Positions 10,974 through 21,658 of a stretch of 23,741 nucleotides of DNA are shown here, piece after piece (within the stretch, counting starts at the first letter, position 1; each line of letters starts with the position of its first letter). The notes below the pieces were generated by a model. That model searched no databases and was not told the origin of the DNA. It saw nothing but the letters and a program-made list of their open reading frames with translations. The DNA comes from Hyphochytrium catenoides (taxonomy: Eukaryota > Sar > Hyphochytriomycetes > Hyphochytriales > Hyphochytriaceae), in NCBI GenBank assembly GCA_900088475.1, contig FLMG01004710.1, positions 1 through 23,741 on the forward strand. The letters run 5' to 3'. Position numbers and translations under genes: made by a program.

Positions 10974-11287
10974 GAGAGAGGGAGAGAGCAGGAGAGAGAG
11001 AGAGAGAGAGAGAAAGAGACCGTAAAGCACACTCGAAGAACTAAGCTGAGGACGATCGAGCGCTAGGAAAGAGAAGAAAAGTTGGGAAGGAGCCGACAAG
11101 GTGATCAATGTGGACCTGAGATATCAGCCACAGAAACTCTAGTTGCTTCTAACTTCGTTTGCAGCAGATCTTTCAGCTCTGCCTCGCGTTCTGAGAGCTC
11201 TGTGCTAAAGAATCGAGAAAGAGGGGTCCGAGCCTGACCCTTGAAGCCTCTGATGCTATGGGAGAGAGCTCGAGAGAGAGGATTCAT
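10287..11287 (-). CDS. BOLA3: BolA-like protein 3, mitochondrial Fe-S cluster factor
   Basis: Predicted 106 residues from three minus-strand exons: 11287-11116, 10832-10744 and 10346-10287. Both introns are GT-AG and in phase (1, then 0). The N-terminus, MNPLSRALSHSIRGFKGQAR, is rich in Arg and Ser with no acidic residue for about 30 positions, as expected of a mitochondrial targeting sequence. The BolA domain follows: SEREAELKDLLQTKLEATRV, the GGCGAMFKIEVESPKF core, the LLDQHRMV segment with the conserved His, and KDEIKDMHGLTIKT at the end. The GGCG Cys together with the C-terminal KDMHGL pattern matches BOLA3 rather than BOLA1 or BOLA2. BOLA3 is known to work with NFU1 and GLRX5 in delivering 4Fe-4S clusters to mitochondrial enzymes. 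The open frame extends five codons upstream of the chosen ATG but only to TTG. The gene is divergent from the helicase gene. Confidence 0.88.
10854..11020. repeat. Long GA/CT microsatellite in BOLA3 intron 1
   Basis: Interrupted GA repeats cover about 165 nt and fill most of the 283-nt first BOLA3 intron (11115-10833). Because the gene is on the minus strand, the pre-mRNA carries CT, ending about 20 nt before the acceptor. The run creates long serine/leucine-rich false open frames. Confidence 0.9.
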
Positions 11288-11557
11288 CTTGACAAAGAGC
11301 AAAGACCTATCTTTTCCCGGTGACGAGAAGATACTACCGAGACGACAGAAGTCGGTAACACTAGTCCTTAGGAGCAGCTGCCGGTTCTCTCGGGCTCTGC
11401 ACGTCTGACTAACTGAGAGAGAGGCAGGAAGGAAGGAAAGGAGAGAATCTGAGCTCTGAGAAGCCTGGGGATCAAGAGAGAAAAGAGGAGAAAATTGTCT
11501 CTTTGGAGGTGCGTTCGTGTTCTCCCTTCACCATCAGAATCAGGACATCTCTGTACT

Positions 11558-11697
11558 TTTGTGAAAAAAGCTGTAAAGTGTACGTCAATTATGAGGTTTG
11601 ACGTTATTTGACGTTGACATTGCCTTCGCTTCCAGAGGCGCTCTGAGTGTGAATTAAGACATTCTTCACCGTTATTGACAAGGATTTGTGAAAAAAG
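11558..11697. promoter_or_regulatory. TGACGT motif cluster between 13-bp direct repeats
   Basis: TTTGACGTT occurs at 11597-11605 and again at 11607-11615, and the inverted form TACGTCAA lies at 11581-11588. This gives three TGACGT-type sites in 35 nt. Outside them, TTTGTGAAAAAAG is repeated exactly at 11558-11570 and 11685-11697. TGACGT is the core bound by CRE/bZIP factors in many eukaryotes. The location in a divergent promoter suggests a regulatory role, but that is inference. Confidence 0.45.
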
Positions 11698-11744
11698 ATT
11701 CGCAGCTTTTTTGAAGAGCTTGAAATGGGGTTCTGAAGGGGGGG

Positions 11745-11851
11745 GAGAGAGAGAGACAGAGACAGAGGGAGAGAGAGAGAGAGAGAGNNNNNNNNNNNNN
11801 NNNNNNNNNNNNNNNNNNNNNNNNNNNNNNNNGAGAGAGAGAGAGAGAGAG
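11745..11851. repeat. GA microsatellite containing an assembly gap
   Basis: GA repeats run into 45 N (11788-11832) and resume in the same pattern on the far side, so the unknown bases are probably more GA repeat of uncertain length. Confidence 0.93.
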
Positions 11852-12188
11852 TTGTTGAGGCAGATAGATGAAGGGTCAAAAGGATCGATGCCTTCCTCTA
11901 TCTCCCGTGTAGGCCTGCACTACGCTGGCTTGGTCTCTGTCGCTCTTGACACGCTTCCTCCTGTCAGCAGCCATTTCCTGATCTCTCAATCAGTCTGTGG
12001 GGCTTCTCTCGATAGAGGAGATCTCTCTCTTTCTTCGTCGAAGTAGGAAAGCACTAAGGAGAAACACATCTAGTGTCCCAAGGCCGAGGAAGACGGGAAG
12101 AAGAAGAAGATTTCTGGATAGGAGGCAAGCCCAGTCCAGAAGAGAAGCGGACGGCGGGCGAGCGCTGACTTGGACGCCAGAGAGGAGA

Positions 12189-12556
12189 ATGGCTCCAGGA
12201 GGGCGCAATCGTAGGGGCAGAGGAGGCCGACAAGAGGCCAGGGGAAGGGCCAACCGACAGAAGCCTCCGCCAAAGGGTGCACCTCCTCCTCCGGTGGGCT
12301 GCTATCCTTCTTGCTTCTCCCTGTGTCGTCTCTTGCTTGTCTCTTGTTTGTTATCTTCTTCCTCCTGCGCCTTGCGGACGATTGCATTTTGCAAGCTTAG
12401 CAGGCCACCTTCCCCTCCCTTTCTCTCTCCCTGTTCTCTTTCTATCCTCTACGTCTTTCTCTTTCTGGCCCTCTGTGTTCTCTGTCCTCCCCTGCTCTAG
12501 CTCTCTCACATTCTCTGCTCTCTCGTCCTCTTCCCCTCCTCTCTCATTCTCTGCTC

Positions 12557-12613
<57 letters not shown>

Positions 12614-13681
12614 TTTTTTTCTCCCTCTCTTTTTGTCTTTCTCTTGCCCTATTAAGCAAGAAGTCGCGTCTCCTCTCTCTCCTATATGTTTCCATTAGCC
12701 TTGACACACGTTGTATGCAACACTTTTTCTGTCTGCAGCAATACATTGTGCCCGAGTCTTTCCAGATTGAGACCACAAAGATGCTGATGTCCATCAGAGA
12801 AGAAGGATTGCAAGGTCAGCTTCGTTTTTCCTCTCTCCTTCTAGCCGCTGTCCTCGCGTCGATGGCCTTCACGTCTCTTAGGTTTGAGCTCTTTACTCAT
12901 TCTCCCCCGTGCTTCCTTGCACTCGTACTTCTTATGGGCTCCAGCCGTCAGTGCACGTGTCTCTCCTTCTCTTCGCGCGCATGTCTTCTAGAAATAAGTC
13001 TTCTCAATGACCCTGTTTTCTCTCTTTTTCGAGTGCTCACTAACATTGCACTGGGCCAATCTCTGTCTCTTTCTTTCATTCTTCTCCCTCCCTCTTTCTC
13101 TCTCTCTGTGTCTCTCTCTCTCTCCGTCAATACTCTTTGGTTTTATGTCTCCTCCTGTATCTGATATATTGGTCTAGCTGTAAGCTTTCCGCCGACTTTG
13201 GACAGCACTCAACGGCGGTTCATACACTCAATGTGCACCAGACTAGGACTTCATTCCAAGAGTCAAGGGTAAGAAGGGATCTACATGCATTTGTCCCTCC
13301 TCTCTCTCCTTCTTTTTCTCTCTCTCCCTCTTTACTATCTCTCCCCTCTCTCTTTCTCTCTCTCTCGCGCGCGCGCCCCCAGACTCTCTCTCCCCCAGGC
13401 TCTCTCTCTATCACTCTCTCTCTCTCTCTTCCCTGCTCTTTCTATCTTTTGCTTTGCTAATTCACGCGACTCTGTCCGCTCGGCGCAATTGTAACGTTCG
13501 AATCTTTACGCGACATCCTCCTTCTGCTCACCACTCAACGCCACCTTCCTACTACCACACTTCTACTCTACCCTTTATCTCTTTTTCGATGCTGTGGATC
13601 TAACCTGTTCCCGTCTTCCTTCTTTCCTCACCTCTTCTCTTTACCTGGTTTCCCCTTTTTCTCTCTCCTCTCACTCTTTCT

Positions 13682-13742
<61 letters not shown>

Positions 13743-16700
13743 TTTGTGTCTCTCTCTTCTCTCTTTATACGTCTTTCGCGCCGTGTGCAGCAAGGGTGAC
13801 AATCGCTATATCACTGTGTATCGGGATAAAGATACAGCGACTGGAGGTGCAGGCAAACAAGAGAGGCAAGGTCCTGCGCAGTACCTCTCCCTTCCCGAAG
13901 ATATGCTCTCAGCGATAGAGGAGTACTATCAAGCTCAGCCAATGACAAAGAGAGAGATAGAGGAGGTAGACAACAGACACCAAGACCTGCTGCAAGGTCA
14001 GACATACGAAAAGTAGCTTGTCAGCTCTCTCTATACTCTTTTTTACCGTTCTCTCTCATCGACTTTCCTCTACTCCTAATGGTAGTGTGGGAGAGTGGGC
14101 TGTGGATCTATGGCTTTCTGTCGTGTTCTCTCTCTCTTTCTCTCTTTCCCACTCCCTCTCGCCATACCACTTGTTTCATTCTCTCTCTCTCTATCGATTT
14201 CCTCTCTTTGACTGCTATATCGTGCTTGTTTGACCTATGTCCCACTCTATCTTCCTCTCCTCTCATCGAACTCCGGTCCTTTCTTCGCCCAGTGCCTGTG
14301 ATCCGAAGGCTTGGAGCCCCATCGTTCGCTCATCGTAAGGGCCATCAGAGTGAGCTAAGAGAGAGGAGGGCGCAGTATGAGAAGTGGAAGGAGAGGGTCG
14401 ACTCCTCCAAGGTGTTGAAGAACATAAATGAAGCAAGGGCTCGTCTTCCTACCACTAAGCACAAAGAGGAGATTATCAAGGTGAGAAAAGCACCCTTAGG
14501 CAAGAGAAAAGTCTCAAGCAAGAGGCGCCTGGCGGACTATCTGGACACTGCACGGTCCACAGGACCCTTTGTCTCATTCTCTATCCCTTTCCGCGTCCGT
14601 CTGTTCTCTCTTTTTGGCCTCGCTGGCTTGCTCTTGCTCTATCGTCTTCTTTATCTAAGTGCGTTCTCTGACTAGATGATCAAGACACATCAAGTCTCCA
14701 TAGTGAGCGGAGAGACAGGCTGTGGAAAGAGTACACAGGTATATTCCATGACGTATAGGGTAGCGTTGGCTCTGCAAAAGGGGATCAAGCGGATGGAGTC
14801 ACGTGGGAAGGATTGAGCCTGGCTTGCAAAGGGTGAAGCCTGTTCAGAAGGAGAAGTATGACGGCTTCCGTTTAATTTTATGAGAGAGATGTGTAGACAG
14901 CCTCAGCATTTGGTGTCGCCTTAGGGGCTTGATTGACCAGCTAAGCGGACAACGAAGAGAACCTAGCGAGACTGACGCAGATAGAAAGAGAAAGGGCCAC
15001 CATCTGAAGTGTGTTCTCTTATCTTACGTCTATACTGCTAGGTTCCTCAGTACATTTTAGAAGACGAGGAGCTTGGCCCAACATGCAAGATAGTCATTAC
15101 GCAGCCCAGAAGGATTTCCGCGATTGCCTTGGCTGGTAAGAAGGGGTTAGCTTCCTGCATCACTTTAGTTCCACTTTTCCAAGCAGAAGATTGCTCTTCT
15201 CTTCTTCTCTTTCTCCGCATGAGGGTCAGATATCTACTGATCTGGTGGAAAGCTAGAGAGCAGGTGTTGTTCCTTTTCTAGACTTAAGCCAACATGTTTC
15301 CTTCGCCCTCCACCGTCCCCAGTTTGTTCGCTTGTCAGTGATCTAAATCACCTTCCTTCATTCCTTTCACCTCGTTTCGTATGCCTGTGTAGAGCGTGTC
15401 TCCTATGAGCGAGGGGAGAATGTCGGCCAATCCGTGGGATACTCTATTCGTTTAGAGTCTTCTGTTTCCTCTGCCACCCAGCTCACCTTCATGACTGTGG
15501 GAGTCCTTCTACGCAAGATCTCCAATGACAGACTCCTCTCAGAGTTCACGCACATCATCCTTGATGAGGTGAGACATGGATGATTATCCTGCTCTACCTT
15601 CGTGTCTTTCCCTGCCCTGTGTCTTTTCTGCAGAATAGGAACTTAGTGATAAGCTAATGTCTAACAAAATGCACTGAAGACCTGTGTATCCTTCGACGCT
15701 TACACCCTGATTTGCTGGCTACATCGCTTCACCTGGTTCTCAGAGCAGCTCTCCTTCTCCTTCTCAATCAGGTCCACGAGCGGGACCGCTTGTGTGACTT
15801 TATGCTTATCCTGATTAGGGACATCTTACCACTTCGCCCAGACCTCAGAGTAGTGCTTATGAGTGCGACCATACAGGTATGAGAGAGAGATGCGGCATCC
15901 CATGTAGCACGCACCATTCTATCTCTGTGTATCTCATCAAGAGCAGGTCCATTACTTCTACGCGGCTTTAGGTTATACCTATTATCACCAAATGTCCTAT
16001 CTATAGCTCTTTTCACTGAACACTCTGTCTCCCCAACTCTGTCCTCATGTGCTCTGATTGCCTCCTGTTTTTGGAGCCCTTCCGTCCATTGTGCGCGACG
16101 GAGCTCTTCCCTTGTTCACTTCGCTGTACAGAACTACTGACCCTTTTTGGTGTGGCTCTTGCCGCGCTATTTCTCTCTCTTAGTTGGAAACGTTCAGAAG
16201 CTATTTCGCCTCCTGCCCAGTCATCCAAGTCCAAGGCCAGGCTTTTCCAGTCACAGAGTGCTTCTTGGAAGATATTCTTGCCCTTACGCACTTCGTGTCT
16301 CGTCCTTCGAGAAAGAAGAGAGGCAATGGAGGAGGAGACCAGATATATTCACTTCAAATGGACGAGGAAGAAAAGGAACAGCAAGTGGATGGGAGCCAGA
16401 CCGAACAGAGAGAGTATTGGTGTCCTCTATGCCAAACGGCCTTAGAGTCGGCTGAAGCGTTTGGCTCTCACATAACCGACTGCCTAGGAGCCGCACAGGC
16501 TCCTCAAAGTGTTGCCTCAGCGGTAAGATCACTGTTACTTTGGGAAGAAGAACATATTCTGTTAAGATCCCAAGAGAGGGACAAGCTGATACTTGAAGAA
16601 ATCAGGAGGAGATGAGAGATCTGCAGGAGAAGGTTAGAAGGGGTCGCGACCAGTACCAGAAAGCCTAGATAATTGCTCAACTTGATGCTTACGCCTTTGT

Positions 16701-19700
16701 GACCTCTACAATGCTTCAGGAAGGCGGAAGCGCTGGGGACCTTGTGCGCCAGGAGATAGAGAGGCAGAAACTCCTCAGCGTAAGTTCCAGATAGCAAAGA
16801 ATCAAGGATTACAGATGCACGTGTGCAAAACGATAAGAGGAAGCGAGAAAACAGAGACGCAGCCAGCATAAAGATAAGGAAGGGACATCCCGACACAGCT
16901 CATGAGCCGCACTCAGCGAACAGGAGGTTTCCATAATTTAGCCCCCTTTCTTGCCCTTGCCACAGTCCGAAGTAGAGGAGATGCTGTCGGTATATCAGGG
17001 CGAGTGGAACGACGAGGCAGTGGATCTAGACCTTATCGAGGCTCTTCTGACGCACTTGGACATGAAGAACTATGGAGAAGGAGCTGTTCTAGTCTTCCTG
17101 CCAGGTTTTAGATAACGAACCGCCCTCAAGCTCTTCCTCTCCCGCTGAGCTATTTAGGCTTCAGAGTGCGCTCTCTCAATCTCTCTCCGCTCTTCCTCTC
17201 ACCCTTGCTCATCAAATTATAATCTCTTCTTTGACCCTGTTCTTGTCACTGAAGGATGGGACGACATCTCGAGTCTAATGGCGAAGCTTCTCTCAAATCA
17301 CCGCTTCTGCAACCGATCGCGCTACTGGATCTTACCTCTGCACAGTGGAGTTAGGTACCACCCTCCGCCCTCGTGCTTTACTGACTTACTCTCGTCTTCC
17401 ATTCTGGGATCAGTTTTGCATTCATGTTTGGTTTCACCTGCGTGCATCTATTCTTGAGCCCTATGTGCTGCTAAAGGCTGATGGGTTCGAGCTGTTTTTT
17501 GGGCAGGGTAGCAATACAATGGCCAATCCCTTATCACTGCTGCTTGGCTCGCCCTATACTCTCTGCCGCCATCTTCTCTCACATAATGATGCGTTGGTTA
17601 TCAGCCCCTTCTCTTTTCTCTTTGGTTAGCCATCATCTTCCTCCCTATTGCGGTGCTCCATTCAAAAGTTTCCTGTGTGACTTTGGCTGTACATTTTAGT
17701 TACTCAGAAGCTAAAGATATGCTCTGCAGCACCGCCAAACAGAAGGAGGTCTTCCGCCACCCTCCTCCAGGATGCCGGAAAATCATCCTGGCAACCAACA
17801 TAGGTGCAGAATCGGCCCCTTCTCCCTCTTTTCTTCTTAAGATTTCCTCTTGCTCTATATAATCCAGAGTAGGTGGCATACGCTAACTCTCTTTCTTCCC
17901 TCTCTGGCTGTGTCCACTGTTTGCGGTAGCGGAGACAAGTATCACGATTGATGATGTGGTTTTCGTCGTCGATGGAGGAAAGATGAAGATGAAGAACTAT
18001 GACCCGCACCTTGCTATGGCGACATTCCAACCGCAGTGGGTGGCGAAGGCGAATGCTCAGCAGAGAAGAGGAAGAGCAGGTAGACTTCTACTCTGCTTGT
18101 AGCTCTTATACGAACGGTTCCAGCTCTAAGTATTATAAGGGACTACCACTACCTAGACCGCGGCCAACCTTCGCTTTATGACTGGCTCTTTCCTCGTTTT
18201 AGGCCGAACCCAGCCGGGCGTTTGTTTCCATACCTTCTCCCGGACGCGATTTGACGCTATGGATGACTTTCCAACGCCTGAACTTCTTCGTACTCCTCTA
18301 GAAGAGCTTGTGCTTCAGGTAAGGAAAGGGCGAGCGTTATGTACGGGACGAGATGTCTGTTATAAAGGTTGAAAAGTAGTTAGGCCATAAAAGGACTCAA
18401 AAGGCGGTTACGGCAGAGACTCTCGAGGCTCTGAAAGACAGAGGCTCCTACCGCTATTGTTGGCCAAGAGTGGAGAGGAAAGAGAGGGGGAGGAGAGAGA
18501 GAGGCAGAGACAGAGAGAGGGACAAGGAGAGGGAAAGAGAGGCCAATATGAGATAGACAGCAGATTGTGCTCGTGATGCTGTTCTCCTCTCGACAGTGTT
18601 TCCTACTGTTCTTTAGTTTGGGTTTCGCCCCATTCTTTTTGACGTCACATGGCTCCTTTCTCACGATGAACTTGCCGGCATTTTATTCAGGTTAAGCTGC
18701 TCGACTCCACCGGAGAGTTAGAGGGACCGGGAGGCGTAGAGGAGTTTCTCAGCAAGGCGCCGGAGCCGCCTCATCCGAAGGCAGTGCATAATGCTCTTAC
18801 TCTACTGAAAAACCTCGGTACGGGACGATAGTACCTAACTCTTACCGTTGTGTCTCCTGTCCCTTTGAGCTCTCGGCACTTTGCTGGCGGATGTCTCGAC
18901 TGTAGCTTTGCTGTACAAACAGCTCTCATCGTACCCGTCGAGTCTCTCTGGGTCCCAGCGATATTAGTCTTTAAATCCTCTTTCTCTCTGTTTCTCTCTT
19001 TTTTGGGGCTTGTCCCGACGCCTGTTGGCTGTACTTATTGTACTGCTTGTCGTTGGGTGGCGGCTCTGGTGCACCAGCTTTCTCTCTTCTTGTCTCTTAC
19101 CCGCCACCTTCCTCTTATCTCTGTCATTTTGTGTGGCTATTGCTCTTCACCGTGCTTAGGGGCACTGACCGAAGAAGAGAGTCTTACGGCGCTTGGCTTG
19201 CACCTGGCAAGTCTTCCGTTGGAGCCTCGACTGGGCAAGATGATCCTCCTTGGGCATCTCTTACGGTGTATAGACCCCGTAATAACCGTAGGGTGAGAAA
19301 ATGATTTGACGAGGAGGGAACCGTCCAGTCCTCTCTGACCTGTGCAGTCCTCTCTGACCCGCGCAGTCCTCTCTGCTATCATGAGACTTCTTTGGGCTGG
19401 AAGTAACAATTTCATGATGATAGCCTTATATTGTTTTTCTCAGATCTCTGATATGCCTGTCTCTTCTTTTCTCGAGTCGACTACTGTTTGCTCTCTCGAA
19501 GGTTTGGCCTTAGTCATTAATCTTTATGCTGAAGTATAAGTGCTCGCTCTCACTCCTCACTCTCACACGGCTTGCCTTCCCAAAAGTTGTGGAATCTCCT
19601 ACCGAGACCCATTCTTGTTACCGATGAACTTTGAGCAGAAATTAGAAGCTTCCAGGGTACGCCCAATACTGGCGCCCTCTCTCCGCTCTGCCTAGCTTCT

Positions 19701-21192
19701 GCAAGCTATCATCTCCTTGCTTCTGCACTTGCTTCTACTATAGCCTTAGCGCTAAGGCTTAGTCATCCTTCTAGGTGTTGTTTGCAGTCCGGTGACTATT
19801 CACACGTTGATTTCTGAGTTCTAGATGATATAGAGACACGTTACCCTTACGTAGTACTCTTTCCTCACTTCGTAACTGTTCTTCGCACTCTCTTCTCTCC
19901 TTTGTTGTCTCCTTTTTGTCCAGGTCAAAGTAGAGCTATCCCAGGGCCTTCGTAGCGATCATCTCACTGCGCTGCGTGCATTTTATTCTTGGGAGCTGAC
20001 TGAGGCAGAAGGAGGGACTGACGCGGGTTGGCGTTTCTGCAATGATCACTTCCTCTCTCTCCCAACACTCTCGATGGTCAAGCAAATGATCCCTCAGATG
20101 GCCAACGAGCTTGCTAAGGTAGGCACGCATTCCTAGGAACTTTGCCTAGCTCCTAACAGTGCCTTTGATACCTTAGTTCCAACTTTGTCTGGACTATATC
20201 CTTCTATTTCACCTCATAATGTGCAGGCTTCTCCCGTTTAACCACGTCCCATCGTTCTTTAACATTGTCTCTTTTTTTCCCAGTCATTCCTCATGGCTTG
20301 GTTTGGCTCACGTGGTTGGGGCTGCTTATGTCTCGTATGTCCTTGGCTAATCTTTATCCTCACTTTCTTCTTTTTGCTTCGCGTTGTATCTAGGTGGGCT
20401 TCGGCCGTCGCAGTCGTGAGGAATTTGAAGACCTCAACTCGCATTCTCGCAACTGGGGCGTCCTTAGGGTACGTATGCGCTGTGATGGATATTTTGCTCA
20501 TCGTGGTCCGCAGCTGCATGCTGCCGTGCTCACCTGAGATGCTCTGTCTCCCTAAACAGCCCTCACCAAGCTTGGCTCAGTTCCTAGAGAACCGCACTGA
20601 AAAACCTTAGATTCCTCTTTTAGACGTATCTGAGACGCTTTGACCTTCGGCATCTCACCATCTGTCTCCTGTTCGGCAGGCCGTTCTGAGCGCAGGACTA
20701 TATCCAAACGTTGTGAGGAGAGACAAGGGCCAAAAGAACTTCCGTACATTTGACGGGAAGTCCACCAAGTTCCACTTGTCATCTGTCTGCGCTCAAGACG
20801 GAGATAGTATGAAGAGGGAGAGAAAGAAGAAAGACAGAGATTGGATGGTCTTCACCGAGATAATTCAGACAAAAGACATCTTCACCGTCAGAGATAACAC
20901 TCCGGTATCAGAGCTCTCTTCCTCGCCCACCTTCTTTCTCAATAGAGTCTTTCCTTCGTCCCTGGGAATCCTTCCTAGATGAAGGTTATCTTCTTAAGGC
21001 GTGTTGCCTGTATCGTTTTGCGCTTAGCCTGGCTGGGTATGTTGCTAAGAAAATGCCATGATACAGATGTCTCTTCTGGCGCTGCTGCTGCTGTGCGGGA
21101 ATACTGAGCACACGGAGATAGTACGCAGAAGGAGACGACGCTGTGACATAGATTTTGAGGGTCAGTATCTCTTTGGCAGATTGTCCCTTCTT

Positions 21193-21224
<32 letters not shown>

Positions 21225-21350
21225 TCTTCGTTTGCCTCCCCTTCTCCCACTCTCGTGTCCTGTACATCTGCATCGTGTAGCCTAGCCAAATCCCTCTGAA
21301 GACTTCCATTTACATCGTAGAGCTTGTGCACTCTCTGGGTACTGTCAGCT

Positions 21351-21385
<35 letters not shown>

Positions 21386-21625
21386 GACGGTAGTTCCCTT
21401 CTGCGCAGATGATGATGAAATGGACGAGATTGATTTAGATGACCTAGAAGATGACGAAGATGAAGACGACGATGTGCTTTATATGGCCCAGTTCGCTGAC
21501 AGTAAAGGTCTCTTGGACGAGATAGACGAGGAAGAAGAAGAGAGAGAAAAGATCCTTGTGCTGGATGAGAAGATCCGGTTCAAGATGACACAAGGTATGT
21601 CGAGGAAGACTAGAGATCCGCCTCT

Positions 21626-21658
<33 letters not shown>

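Larger units (their letters stand above)
11288..12188. promoter_or_regulatory. Divergent promoter interval between BOLA3 and the helicase gene
   Basis: These 901 nt lie between two divergent start codons, so both promoters and 5' UTRs must be here. The interval contains an AT-richer patch at 11550-11700 with repeated motifs (listed separately), a GA microsatellite with an assembly gap (11745-11851), and a purine-rich stretch just before the helicase ATG. The helicase frame is open for 64 codons upstream of 12189 but contains no ATG. No other gene was recognised. Confidence 0.6.

Noticed and set aside
10287-11108. 273-codon minus-strand frame rich in Ser/Leu
   Set aside because: It is a read-through of BOLA3 introns, and the Ser-Leu run is the CT microsatellite. 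Splicing gives a clean BolA domain instead.
12277-13164. 295-codon Ser/Leu-rich plus-strand frame that looks like a membrane protein
   Set aside because: Its hydrophobic look comes from CT repeats and pyrimidine-rich intron sequence. It spans introns 1 and 2 of the helicase gene.
13488-13512. GTTCGAATC, resembling a tRNA T-loop
   Set aside because: The flanking bases do not pair as a T-stem and no acceptor, D or anticodon arm is visible. It lies inside helicase intron 3.
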